Part shown: one piece after another, positions 47,237-58,717 of the stretch
Layout of the letters: every line of letters begins with the position of its first letter
How positions within the stretch are numbered: the first letter of the stretch is position 1
From: Larix kaempferi
Lineage: Eukaryota > Streptophyta > Pinopsida > Pinales > Pinaceae
Assembly: GCA_027924585.1 (NCBI GenBank)
Contig: BSBM01000001.1
Span: 56,337,501-56,401,500 of the forward strand
Length of the DNA stretch: 64,000 bases
Direction: 5' to 3'
Position numbers and translations under genes: made by a program
Notes under the pieces: model-generated
Seen by the model: the letters and a program-made list of their open reading frames with translations, nothing else
Database searches by the model: none
What the model was told of the DNA's origin: nothing

Positions 47237-47395
47237 AAGTTTTCCAAGACAAACTTAAGGACCCTCCTCGAAAGGGGGAGTGATGTGATCACTTATGATG
47301 AGATTGCCTGCATCGACAGTGAGGTCGATGATGTGGATACCTATATTGGTGATGCCGACAGAGAGGTTGGTGGATGGTCCTTAGACAAGATCTAA

Positions 47396-47733
47396 GTGGG
47401 GATTGGATCATCCCTGGACTTCGGTCCTAAAGTGAGCCGTAGACATATGTCTCTGAGAATGAAGTCCTCAGTGGACAAGTGGGGATTGGATCATCCCTGG
47501 ACTTCGGTCCTAAAGTGAGCCGTAGACATATGTCTCCGAGAATGAAGTCCTTAATGGACAAGTGGGGATTGGATCATTCCTGGACTTCGGTCCTAAAGTG
47601 AGCCATAGACATATGTCTCCGAGAATGAAGTCCTTAATGGACAAGTGGGGATTGTATCGTCCCCGAACTTCAGTCCCTTGAATTGATCCGTAGACGTATG
47701 GTCTTTGAGAATGAAGTCCTTGATGGACATGTG
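47396..47733 (+). repeat. Copia-2 3' array 1, about 85-bp minisatellite
   Basis: Four units of 'gtggggattggatcatccct' followed by 'ggacttcggtcctaaagtga' and 'gaatgaagtcctta'. The first three are nearly identical and the fourth is diverged. Confidence 0.9.
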
Positions 47734-47952
47734 AGGATTAAGTCATCCTTGGACATAGTCCTAAATGTACGGTTGATGATTAAGTCATCCTTGGACATGG
47801 TCCTAAATGTACGGTTGAGGATTAAGTCATCCTTGGACATAGTCCTAAATGTATGGGAAGAGGATTAAGTCATCCTTGGACATGGTCCTAAATGTACGAT
47901 TGAGGATTAAGTCATCCTTGGACATAGTCCTAAATGTATGGTTGAGGATTAA
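47733..47952 (+). repeat. Copia-2 3' array 2, about 43-bp minisatellite
   Basis: Five units of 'gaggattaagtcatccttgg' followed by 'acat(a/g)gtcctaaatgta'. The array stops inside a unit at TTAAGTC, where block Y resumes. Confidence 0.9.
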
Positions 47953-50900
47953 GTCTCAATACATAATATAATACATCCAAGTTACATATTTTATGGTGAT
48001 TACTACCATGATTAACATGATTATGACAGTGTACTACTTTAAAATTCAAGAATTCAAAAAATGAATTGTACCTAATAGCTATTAGAGAGAATCACCCATT
48101 TCTCCAATAGGATCATTAAGTCTCACTTCACTTAGATCAATTCATTGTTACTCAACAGTTGGATGTTGGATGTCTTAAATAACTTGAGTACACCTTATTT
48201 TATGTATATCTCTTGTATTAATTTATTTTAATATAGAATCAAGATAAAATATTGTATTAATTATAATTTGTACTATATAGTCGACATATAATATATTTTT
48301 TTGTTTGCTAGTGTGTCCATAACTTGTAGGACTAATCCGTGGTCTGAGAAAACGCGGCCTATGGGCATCCAATTTGTCGAAATCACTTAGGGATTGCACC
48401 TGGCATGGGCCACACCAAACCTTAGCATAGTTGGATTTTTAAGTGTCTCCTCCCACTATTGCTGAGTTTGAACCCTATGCTGCTTAACAAATAGAACCCC
48501 TCAAATACCAACTGCACTAATAAGACTGAACTAATCAACATATAATATTTAATTGTATTGTTTTTTTAAATGACCAACCTTAACCATATTAGGTAACAAC
48601 ATTTATACTATATTGAGTTATAAACTATAACTTGAAGCAATAATTAAATTAATAGATATTTAATTTAAGTTTAATATTAGTTTTTACATCTAAATTTCAT
48701 ATCGTAAATATTGTAGCTACTAGGTACACATTTATGACTTGTGAGTGGAACTTTTAATTTTTGTATGCACCCTTTGTACGAATTAAGAAGAGGAAATAAT
48801 AAGAATATAGATTAGAAAAGAAACATGTTTCTTTAATGTGTTAGATTTATACAGTTAATGTTATTGAAAATTTTATTAATTTTAAATTTATTAAATTTAG
48901 TTGAACGAATTAAAAAAGAGAGAAAATGGTAAGTCATAGTTTAGATAATTTAAGAATGTCTTTTTTTAATGACTTAAAATTATAAAAAGTAAAATTTAAC
49001 CTAAAATTTAGTAATAATTTTGGATGGATAGAGTTGAATAGATCAAATGTCAATTTGGTTGTATTTGATGGGGTTGAGACCATTTTTATATTAAAAAGTA
49101 ATAATTTCATCAATTTTTTGACAAAAAATTCTTAATTGAATTTATGTCATGACGATTTGAAAATATCAAATATAAAATGTTTAAACTTCTTCAAATAATA
49201 ATGATTTTAATTAAAACTTTAAAAACAAATATCTTTTTAAATAAAATAAATTAATAAATATGTAATTAAGTTGAAGATTAATGATTATATATAGATTTTG
49301 TTGGAAAAAAGAATTCATATTTCTCTATTCATAGTAAAATTTTGTACTTACTAAAATACTTAATGTGAAATATGAATGCTAAGTGAACTTAGTATAGCAA
49401 TATGTCAATTCACTTTTTAAAATATTATATTTACTTATTTTGAATATGAAATATGAATGCTACATTTATATTTAATGTAATATGAATGTTATATTTACAA
49501 TTTACTTTTTAAAATATTATATTTATTTGTGTTATATTTACAATTTACTTTTTAAAATATTATATTTAATTATTTTGAATATGAAATATGAATGCTATAT
49601 TTATAGTTAATGTAATATGAATGCTATATTTACAATGTAGTCTATAAGTTATTATATTTATTTTGTAATTTATATTTATTTATTAATTTGTTTGAGTATG
49701 TTTAATGATTAAGTATATGTGTTTTTTTTAAATAGGTTATATGTGGTAGGGTTTGTATATATTTATAGAATTTAGATATTAAATTATTATATAAAAATGA
49801 TTCTTTATATCACAAACACAAATTTAATTTTTATCTAGATTGTAATCTTAATATTAAATAATTACCATCATAGATCCATCTTAAACTCGTATCTATCAAG
49901 CACCAAGAGGGATCCAATTTTTTGAGGTGTATTTCTTTTTTAAAATTTAAACTCAAGAAATTTGATCTTTCTTGATTGATAGATCCGGGTTTAAGTTTTA
50001 AGCTTTTATTATATAAACGAACATCTATTTTTTAATTACTTTTCATAATATTTTATTTTATGAATCAACATGGATTTTTTTAAATATTTTCCATAATTTT
50101 TTTATTTTATGAGTCGACATGAATTTATTTATTTATTTTGTTACTAACGTTATAACGTTATATCATGTTAGAGGATCTCTCCCATAATAAGCTATAGAGC
50201 ACCTCGTTTCACTCTATGCAATTATTATTTAATAATATAAATTTAATTTAAAAATAAAATAAACAACATAAATATATATTTTTAATATTTATATTAATAA
50301 TTATTGGAATATCTCATTTTAATTTTCTTTATCAAAATTTATTAATAATTTATTAATATATTTTACTAATGAATAATTATTAAAAGATGTCATTTCCAAA
50401 TACGTTGAATAATTATTAAAAGAATTGGGGCGGTGGGGTTGGGTAATGTTCAATTTATTATGAAAAGTGGTACTTTCCTCTCATCAGACCCACCACTTTA
50501 GGTGGGGCCACGGGGGAAAAGTAATGTTTAATTTACTATGACAAGTGGTACTTTCCCCATAAATCCTATCCCTTTACCTTGCATAGCTCATGGCCCTTCC
50601 TCATATTCTCCTTTACATTAATTTTATTGCATTTTTTTATATCACTCACTTTAGTCCATGTCGATCAGATATCCATATTTATCTAGTGGGGCCTTGTCCT
50701 TAAAATATTCTAAGGAATTTTATATAAATTTAAATAATATTTATGCATGTTTATTATTTTCCATAACAATATGAAATATCATCAATATATCCATTTTTTT
50801 ACATTTAGAGGAATTATCTTCTTAAACATATATATGCACATACATGCATTAATCTATATTAACAATGAATACATTAGCCTATCAAAAATACTATGCAATA

Positions 50901-51293
50901 CATAAATCAAAATCACATTTATGCCACATTAAACACATAGACCATACATATGCAACATGTAGTGCTCCATAGATCTTATATGCAACATGTAGTGCTCCAT
51001 AGATCTTATATGTGATAGATGCACATCATAGCCATACTTGTTCCGCTTACACCAGATAGACCACAATTAAGCTACATAGAACACACTTTAACCACATGCC
51101 CAACATGGAGTAGTCAACCTTGTCCATGTAGTTGGGTGCGAAAGCAAGGTGGTGAGTCTTTTCACTTATTCTCAACCCATATGATCCAATGACTTTGACT
51201 TAGAACCATTAAACATTGAAAATAAATAAAAGGGTATTAATTATGTAAAAGATAAAATGGAGAAGGTGGAGCATTGCAGTTATTTATTACATT
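47953..51293. repeat. Block Y copy C
   Basis: It matches 24302-28370 with small indels: one 186-bp unit instead of two, and a 30-bp duplication at about 50951-51010. A deletion removes sequence equivalent to roughly 26860-27450 near 50370. At 51293 it continues into its own flank ('ttattatgtattatgaac') where copy A instead joins the DDB1-like fragment. Confidence 0.85.
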
Positions 51294-51851
51294 TATTATG
51301 TATTATGAACTATAATAAAGAAAGAATGAAATGATTATTTCGTTTAAATACGTTAAATTCTTTTTAAATTTTATTTTGAAGTGGTACTTCCATGATAAGA
51401 CCACACATGTTGAATACATACATGTGTAAACTAGCATGGTATTGTTTTAAGGATGGGGTGGGGTTGGCTGCGTAGTTGTTCAAAAAGTAGGGATGTAGTT
51501 GTGTAAACATTTTTTAAAGTAAACCCAAACATCATTTTAATTGTACATCCACATTGACATGAGTGTGGAGGTGTAGTGTGAAGGTTTGCATTTGTTATAA
51601 CTTCATATCATCAAGCCCCATCCCATACATGAATTTTACACCATTTACACTTTAAGGATTGAGGGTGTGCATTTTTATAAATACATATTTTAAACCTTCA
51701 TCTCCACCCACATGAGGGTGGAGGTGACTAATAAAGATGTGGATTTGTTAAAAGGTTGGAGTGAGTGTGTGCTTTTGTAACAAATACACATTTTTAACCC
51801 TTTTGATTTATGGGAAACAATAAAAAATGAAGATATGTATTTTTAAATGAG

Positions 51852-51889
<38 letters not shown>

Positions 51890-52440
51890 AAAAAATACAT
51901 TTGAACGCATAAAATTTAATCTTGATTAGATAAATAAGTCAATTGAGTGTAGATTGGGTGGTTGGGAGGATTGTTGTTATCTTCCCCACCTAGGTTCAAA
52001 TCTCACTTTGTGATACTTGTTGCTTGGGAGCTGACTTTGACTATGTAATGATTGTAATTATGGCCATATCTTGATTCTCCGGAATAGAAAGTGTTGACAT
52101 TTATCCCGGTGGATGTAGCCCTCTAACAAATGGCGAACCACCATTTTAAAAGTAACAAATAAACACATTCAACTCCTTTTTCCCAACCACCACCAACATA
52201 AAGATAAAATAAAAATATATATTTTAACATATAATGAACACATAAATGATACCATATAAATTCCCTTCAATGATGCCAACGAATAATTTATCACAAATGG
52301 TATATATAATATTCATATTATATGAGATGTCTTTCTTTCTTTCTTTTCTTTTCTTTTCAGGAAGAAAAAAATATACTATATTAAAGTATATGTCCAAGTT
52401 GTCTGGAAAAAAATAAACATTCTAATAGTCCTGTAAAAAA
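51294..52440. other. No gene seen; TA and pyrimidine tracts
   Basis: It contains a (TA)n run at about 51857-51886 and a (TTTC)n pyrimidine tract at 52330-52362. No coding region is visible. Confidence 0.5.
51945..52140 (+). repeat. Possible tRNA-derived SINE
   Basis: GGTTCAAATCTC at 51993-52004 resembles a polymerase III B box. GGGTGGTTGGGAGG at about 51957 is a weak A box at the right distance. No target-site duplication was found. Confidence 0.35.
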
Positions 52441-52849
52441 CATACTAGACTAATAGACATTTAATATTTTCAAGAAGAACCCAACATAACAGATACTTAG
52501 CTCGAGCAACCGATTGTTCATACTAAAAACTGGACAAAATGGTAGACCCACAAAATAAAACAAAGCTATTACCCAAAATACATATGTGGAGCCGATAAAT
52601 CTTATGCATGTCGATGTAAATATGATGTTTAGACTGGAATTCATCCTGAATCTCGTAGATATACCATAAGAAGAAAATAACCCTAATACTATTGTCTCCA
52701 CGTTAAAGGCTGGTGAGATAAAATAGCCATCCTTATCATCATTGGCTTTGTGGTACCTATGTGTTATCCACTGAACTTACCTACTGAAAAATGTTGAGCA
52801 TACCCTGTTCAATCATGGCACCATCAATGTACTGTTGATATAAAATAAC

Positions 52850-53359
52850 CCCTTCTTATATAGATGTTGATTCCTTGGATAAGGCATCTGCTAATGAATT
52901 GAAAAATATGAATATATGCATAAAATAAATCTCCACAAAAGTATCAATTAATTCTTTGATAATCTACTGCCGCTGCATAAGTTGAAATACCCGTAATATG
53001 CCTTTATCATTTTCCCAATCGATACTAACCCTTGAATCACCAAATACCCTGAGGGATGTGATGCCAATGGAATGTGCAAAATATAAAAGCATCCATAAAA
53101 CTAGTTATTCACTTCTAGTATTGGTGCTCGTCCCACAATACATTCTGATTTTAGAATTGCACTTATAGTTCACCCATAGTATCGCACTTGCACCCCCAAT
53201 CCCGTCTTCCAATTGAGGTGCCCCGCCAAAAAATCCCCTGCAGCAATTTGGAAGAATAATAGGCGGTTCTCTTGTTCTATTAGTTAGCATCCTATCATGA
53301 TGACTATATGAATGAATCTCATTGAAAAAATGCAGAATCCTCAAACTCACCTTGTTCAT
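52850..53359 (-). pseudogene. LINE RNase H domain (relic)
   Basis: GFFGGAPQLEDGIGGASAIL is the usual start of plant LINE RNase H (family DGAxxxNPGxGGxG). It is followed by NTRSE and, after a stop, FGDSRVSIDWENDKG. The first catalytic Asp position reads Gly in this copy. Confidence 0.7.
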
Positions 53360-55105
53360 CTATGGATATTTTCCCTCAAATATAATCCTATTTCTTACCC
53401 GCCATATTTCCCAACAAGCATACAAAAAAAGTTCAACATGATTATGATTTATTTCCATCCAATTTATCAATCACTGCTCCAAATTTTCACCTTCCCATTC
53501 TCCCCCAATATTTGGATTATCCATCAACAATTTCCAGATTCCTACCTTGTTCTATGAACATAATTGACATATCCCCGGGCCCATAAAACCTCTTTTTGCT
53601 AAGTTATCCCATGTGAGGATCCTTTTGTTTAGCGCTAGTAAAAAAAAGAGACTACACTTTATGGGTGAATATCAATTCCATATTTCCTTTCGTCGACCTA
53701 TGATCTTTGAGTGTAACCCCATATGCAGTGGCGAATATGCCTCCTTTGCAGTAATAATGCCTCAAGTTTTATTCCATGACCACGCCAATATATCCTCCTT
53801 TGTTGACAGCTTAATACCACCTCTTTGTAACCCCTCTATATATGTAGTCATTTCCCTTTGAAGTCCATACCTTAATTTTAGCTCATCTGGCCCAATCCAC
53901 ATATCTCCAAATATGTTGATTGCCCTTCTTTCCTGACCTAGTTTAGTGTATATATGCCAGAATCGTGTAAGCAATGTAGGAGTGCATCTGGACATTTGTA
54001 ATCCTTCATTCCTCCCACAATAAAATCCATACCAACTCATATTTGGTTACCTGGTCTCAACAACCAAGATAGCCATTCCATCATAATAGGGGAGGAACTA
54101 CAAGATCACTCCATATGTTTGATACTCCCCGATATTTCTTCCATTGCATCCTAATCCATTGTACAATAGTGAGATTTTTAAAATACTTACCAATTATTAC
54201 CTTGTTCCATAGACTGTCCACGAATAATGCTCACCATAAGATTTTTGTTGTGAGTGCTTTAGAGAAGAAATATGATTTTTTTATGCCCCATCCATCATAC
54301 ACAATGGGTCTAGCGACTTTGTCCCATCGCATCAGATGAATCCTCATCGTATCCTATACTCAGGACCAGAAAAAATTGAAGATCCTGCAGTTGATTGCAT
54401 GAATAACAAACTTTGGAAATTTGCTTAAAGCAATCCAATAAACAAGAAGGTTGAAAAGAACTGATTTGATCAATGTGAGTATGCCTCCCAATTACAACCA
54501 TTGCAGGAACCAATGGATAATACGTGCCTCAAATTTTTTGATCAACCAGTACCGGTCCTTTGCTAAATAATTATTTGGTTTTAAGTAATAGCCTAGGTAT
54601 TTTATTCCCTCTTCCAATGATAGTGTACCATAAGGTATGAACTGTCTAACTCTATACCCCACTAATTCTTCCTCCGACACCACATAATGGAGAAGAGTGT
54701 ACTTATGTTCACTGATGTGCATACCCGAGGCACAGAAAAATATATTCAATAGTTCTTTGTAAGTTATCCATTCCTTGTTAGTAACCTCTCCAAAAATCAT
54801 GACATCGTCCACGAAGAGCAAATGTGTAATTTTGATCATAGATGCAATATTTACCCCTTTTAAGTGCCCATAATTCCTCATTCCATTGATTAATCTACTT
54901 AAGCCTTTAAGAAAAGTAGAGGTGATAGTGGGAATGCCTGTCTCACTCCCCTCAATCCTTTGAAACAACTGGTTGGAGATCCACTGGCCAATACAAAAAA
55001 AATTTCTAAAACAACACATGCCATAATCCAATTGGTAGCCAAAAGAGACATACCTGTTTGAAGAAGTATCAATTTGAGGAAACCCCATTCCACCCAATCA
55101 TAAGC
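53360..55105 (-). pseudogene. LINE reverse transcriptase, C-terminal part and zf-RVT
   Basis: Just after the insertion point the frame gives AYDWVEWGFLKLILLQTGM, then GVRQAFPLSPLLFLKA. After a frame change it gives ITHLLFVDDVMIFGE, the RT active site with DD kept. 54492-55097 is open in one frame. Further down, LAKRGFMGPGICQLC at about 53590 is the zinc-ribbon-like zf-RVT motif. Together with 61079-61390 this is one RT domain. Confidence 0.85.
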
Positions 55106-55110
55106 CTTAT
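55106..55110 (+). repeat. Target-site duplication CTTAT, left
   Basis: CTTAT precedes TGATCCGG. The same five bases follow GGATCA at 61074-61078. Removing one copy and the insert restores the LINE frame through RT motif A. Confidence 0.9.
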
Positions 55111-55746
55111 TGATCCGGATTTATGTGGGAACGAAACAAAAGATAGCATATACAGAATCATATACAGAGTATATTGCAAATGACACAATGATACAGTAAA
55201 CACATATTCTATTAAATAGCGGAAATAGAACAAACTGTAAAATACAATAGCTAGAATGGTGGTAGCTATCTTTGAGAAGAGATGTGGCCGCTATGCTCAT
55301 TTGTGCCAATATGATTACAAAGAGAGGCCGAAAGAACCTATTTATCATAAGCATGAGGGAAGGAATCACAAAAACCTAAGCCTAGAAGATGAAGCGCCAA
55401 AAGTCATGTGGGCTCGGTTTGGGTAAGTTAGTACATCAACTTCCTGGGGTCGTAACTCTCGCATGTGATCTCCGTTTGGGGCGTACAATAGCTCGTTGGA
55501 AAGATTTATTCAATGACTACAAAACATTATCACAAATCTCGATTTCGACACGTGGTGAGATAGGCGCGCATTATTCATATTTGCTCGACCATTTGATGCC
55601 AAAAAAAACGTCATTTAGGGCCTCAAAATGGCTCCGGAAGTTCAGGACCTGAAAAACTGCTAAAAATAGTAAATTCTCAAAATTGCCAGAAGACTGTTTT
55701 GAGCTGGTCGAAAGAGGTGGGTCGCCCCCGATATCCACCTGGATCA
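55111..55746 (-). repeat. Tandem element LTR a (3' LTR)
   Basis: 636 bp. The plus strand runs from TGATCCGGAT to CCTGGATCA, with inverted ends TGATCC/GGATCA. On the minus strand it is preceded by the purine tract AGGGATGGAGGAT. GATAAATAGG (minus, about 55338) is a TATA candidate. Confidence 0.9.
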
Positions 55747-56047
55747 ATCCTCCATCCCTAGGAAGCAATGGTCTCCATTGCGTCAAATCCCTTATCATAT
55801 ATCGCACTGTGTGTTGAGTTGAGCTCCTGGTGCGGTGTTTGCAGAAGTGAAAAGGCTGCCTTACTTTGACATCTGTAGAGGGTTGTAAGTGTTGGAGGCG
55901 CTGGAACTGTTCAACAGTTTTGGTTTCCGTGGTATCGTTGGTCGACACCGGTGTGGATGGTTTCTTTTTGGAGGAGCACCTTCAATGTGTGGCCTTGCAC
56001 TATAGAGGTACCCGAATAGGCGATGCTGCACTGACTTTGTGTTTTTC

Positions 56048-57733
56048 CTATTTCTGCTGAGTAGAGGGATAATGTGCAGAGGTTGTGGATGTCTCTGCGG
56101 TCTGATGTTCACCTCTAGTGGAAATTGTGAATAGGGAAAATGTCCCATTGTGGGAGATTATCTTCCTGCCCCGCTGGGTTGGGGTAGGTGCAACTATCTC
56201 TGGTATCCGATAGAGTTTTCCTGCCAAAGTGATAATGAAACTACGAGGTTGTGATTCATATACATCATGATGCTTCCACATATATGGCTGTCCTAAAAGA
56301 ACATCACATACTTCAAGTGGGGCCACATCACATGATACCTCATCTTTGAAGGGCTTGATGCCGTATGGTAGGCGACATTGGTGACTGACGTGGATCCCTC
56401 GTCCTTGGCTTAGCCATCCAATGGTGTATGGTTGTGGGTGTGGTGTTATTGGTAGCTCCAATTTCTTGATGACTTATGCTGAGATCAGGTTCTTCTGGCT
56501 GCCGCTGTCCACAACAAAATGTAGGGGAATTCCCTTCACCCACATTTGTGAGTGGAAAAGGCACTCCGTTGCCTCTGACTCTTCAGGTTCCTCTGGTTGA
56601 ATTTGTGTGGTGGCAACAACGGCACTGGGCTCTGCATCAATGATATGCTTCCCTTTTCGCATGGCTGTGAAATTAGCTTCTGAGTGAGAATCGGAACTGG
56701 GATATGATTCTGAAGCTTTGATCTCAGCCACCAATGAGTGTTTTGAGTGACATTCATCAGTGTTGTGCCAGGGGCTTTTGTGGAACTCGCACCACTTCCC
56801 GGTGTCCTTCTTTGTCTTTTCGCTACCCTTCATCGCTTGTGGTTGGGACTGGTTGTCCTTTCCCTGCCCTATGTTCTGTGAGCTAGAGTTTCCCTTGCCC
56901 TGCTTTTGCGCAGGTCCAAAGTCATGCTTGTTCTTTTGCTGAAATTTCTGCTCAATTTTGACAGCATATCGATAGGCGAATCCGAGTGAAGAGATTTCCA
57001 GGAAATCCATCTCTATTCGTATGTACTGGTGTAGGCCACTGCGATATTTCAGTACTAAGTGTCGCTCAGAGTCCTTGATACCTAGCTTTGTGCGCAAGGT
57101 ATGAAATTTTTTGGTGTACTCCGACACCGTTTGGTCCCTCTCTTGGTGCAGAATGGCCCATTTTGTGTATTGGTCATCATAGTTTCCAACAGGGTAATAT
57201 TATTCCTTGATGGCATCTATAAAAGAGGCCCAAGTGGGATTGGAATATTCAAACAATCTAGACTCATCTGATGAGTTTTGATCACAATAAGTTTGCCACC
57301 AATTTTTGACATGGGGGACGGCCTTGAGGAGCGCAAAGACGATCTTTTCCCTATCGGAAAAACTATGTACAGAGAAATACCCTTCTAGTAGATTCAACCA
57401 TTTATCTATGGCATCGGCATCGATCTGGCCTTCAAATAAAGGGATATCAAAGTTAACTTATACCTTAAAGGGAGTCGCATCTCCAGAACGGCTGCTTGTC
57501 GAAGGTGTATCTCTTGCTGTCAGCATGCGTCGAAGGATCTGGGCGAAATTATCCATCATCTCCTTCCTCTGTCGCGTGAGGGCTTCCTTGAGAAACAACT
57601 TGATAGGATCTACTGCTTCGTCGTCTCTCTTTTCTTCCACCATGGGAGGCCGTTTGGGGTGGCGAGAGTGGTCTTCCCCAAGTGAAACTAGTTCGAGACC
57701 CAACTCTCTGTATCCTGACCTTGTCGGGGACAT
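56048..57733 (-). pseudogene. Gag-protease, body 1
   Basis: One frame from ATG at 57733 (MSPTRSGYRELGLELVSLGE) to 56048, with stops at 57458-57460, 57200-57202 and 56474-56476. The retrotransposon-gag fold covers roughly 57480-57000 (WLNLLEGYFSVHSF, IDAIKE, YTKWAILHQERDQTVSEY). The knuckle is CEFHKSPWHNTDEC (CX2HX4HX4C, unusual CHHC order). The protease site FVVDSGSQKNLISA is followed by a stop, then LPYGIKPFKDEV and DVLLGQPYMW, the retropepsin second half. The start was chosen because body 2 has the same ATG. Confidence 0.85.
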
Positions 57734-57757
57734 GCACCGAGAAAAAATCAAAGAGCA

Positions 57758-57774
57758 CACCGCTCTGATACCAC
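57758..57774 (-). other. Primer binding site, body 1
   Basis: The minus strand reads GTGGTATCAGAGCGGTG directly after LTR b, giving TGGTATCAGAGCGG for initiator tRNA-Met. Confidence 0.85.
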
Positions 57775-58410
57775 TGATCCGGATTTATGTGGGAACGAAA
57801 CAAAAGATAGCATATACAGAATCATATACAAAGTATATTCCAAATGACACAGTGATACAGTACACACATATTCTATTAAATAGCGGAAATAGAACAAACT
57901 GTAAAATACAATAGCTAGAATGGTGGTAGCTATCTTTTAGAAGAGATGTGACCGCTATGCTCATTCGTGCCAAGATGATTACAAAGAGAGGCCAAAAGGG
58001 CTATTTATCATAAGCATGAGGGAAGGAATCCCAAAAAACTAACCCTAGAAGATGAAGCGCCAAAAGTCATGTGGGCCCCGTTTGGGTAAGTTAGTACATC
58101 AACTTCCTGGGGTTGTAACTCTCGCATGCAATCTCCATTTGGGGCGTACAATAGCTCGTTGGAAAGATTTATTCAATGACTACAAAAGTATATCGTAAAT
58201 CTCAATTCCGACACGTGAAAGGGTTAGGGCGCGCAGTACTCGTATTTGACCGATCATTCGATGCCAAAAAAACATCATTTAGGGCCTCAAAACGGCTCCG
58301 GAAGTTCAGGACCCGAAAAACTACTAAAAATAGTAAATTCCCAAAATTGCGAGAAGATTGTTTTGAGCCAGTCGAAAGAGGTTGGTCACCACCAATATCC
58401 ACCTGGATCA
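57775..58410 (-). repeat. Tandem element LTR b (shared middle LTR)
   Basis: 636 bp, TGATCC...GGATCA. It serves as 3' LTR of body 2 and 5' LTR of body 1. It has purine tract on one side and primer binding site on the other, and no target duplication around it. Confidence 0.9.
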
Positions 58411-58717
58411 ATCCTCCATCCTTAGGAAGCAATGGTCTCCATTGCGTCAAATCCCTTATCATATGTAGCACTGTGTGCTAAGTTGAGCTCCTGGTGCAGC
58501 GTTTGCGGAAGTGAAAAGGCTGCCTTACTTTGACATCTGCAGAGGGTTGTAAGTGTTGGAGGTGCTGGAACTATTCAACAGTTTTCGTTTCCGTGGTATC
58601 GTTGGTCGACATCGGTGTGGATGGTTTCTTTTTGGAGGAGCACCTTGAATGCATGGCCTTGCATTGTAGAGGTACCCGAATAGGCGATGCTGCACTGACT
58701 TTGTGTTTTTCCTGTTT

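Larger units (their letters stand above)
42885..47952 (+). mobile_element. Copia-2, Ty1/copia retrotransposon without 3' LTR
   Basis: 5' LTR 42885-43489, primer binding site, leader with 160-bp repeats, a scrap of gag, splice-like modules, an intron-like segment, a decayed RT/RNase H and two tandem arrays. It interrupts the X-Y block: X ends at CTAGG (42880-42884) and Y resumes at 47953. The 3' LTR and 55 bp of host block (equivalent to 24247-24301) are missing. Confidence 0.8.

Noticed and set aside
52450-52701. Hydrophobic 83-codon minus-strand ORF
   Set aside because: It lies in the decayed LINE 3' region; the hydrophobicity comes from T-rich composition.
57306-57914. 202-codon plus-strand ORF
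   Set aside because: It lies opposite the gag frame of body 1 and runs into LTR b; the minus-strand reading has clear gag motifs. The equivalent at 59970-60524 was rejected for the same reason.
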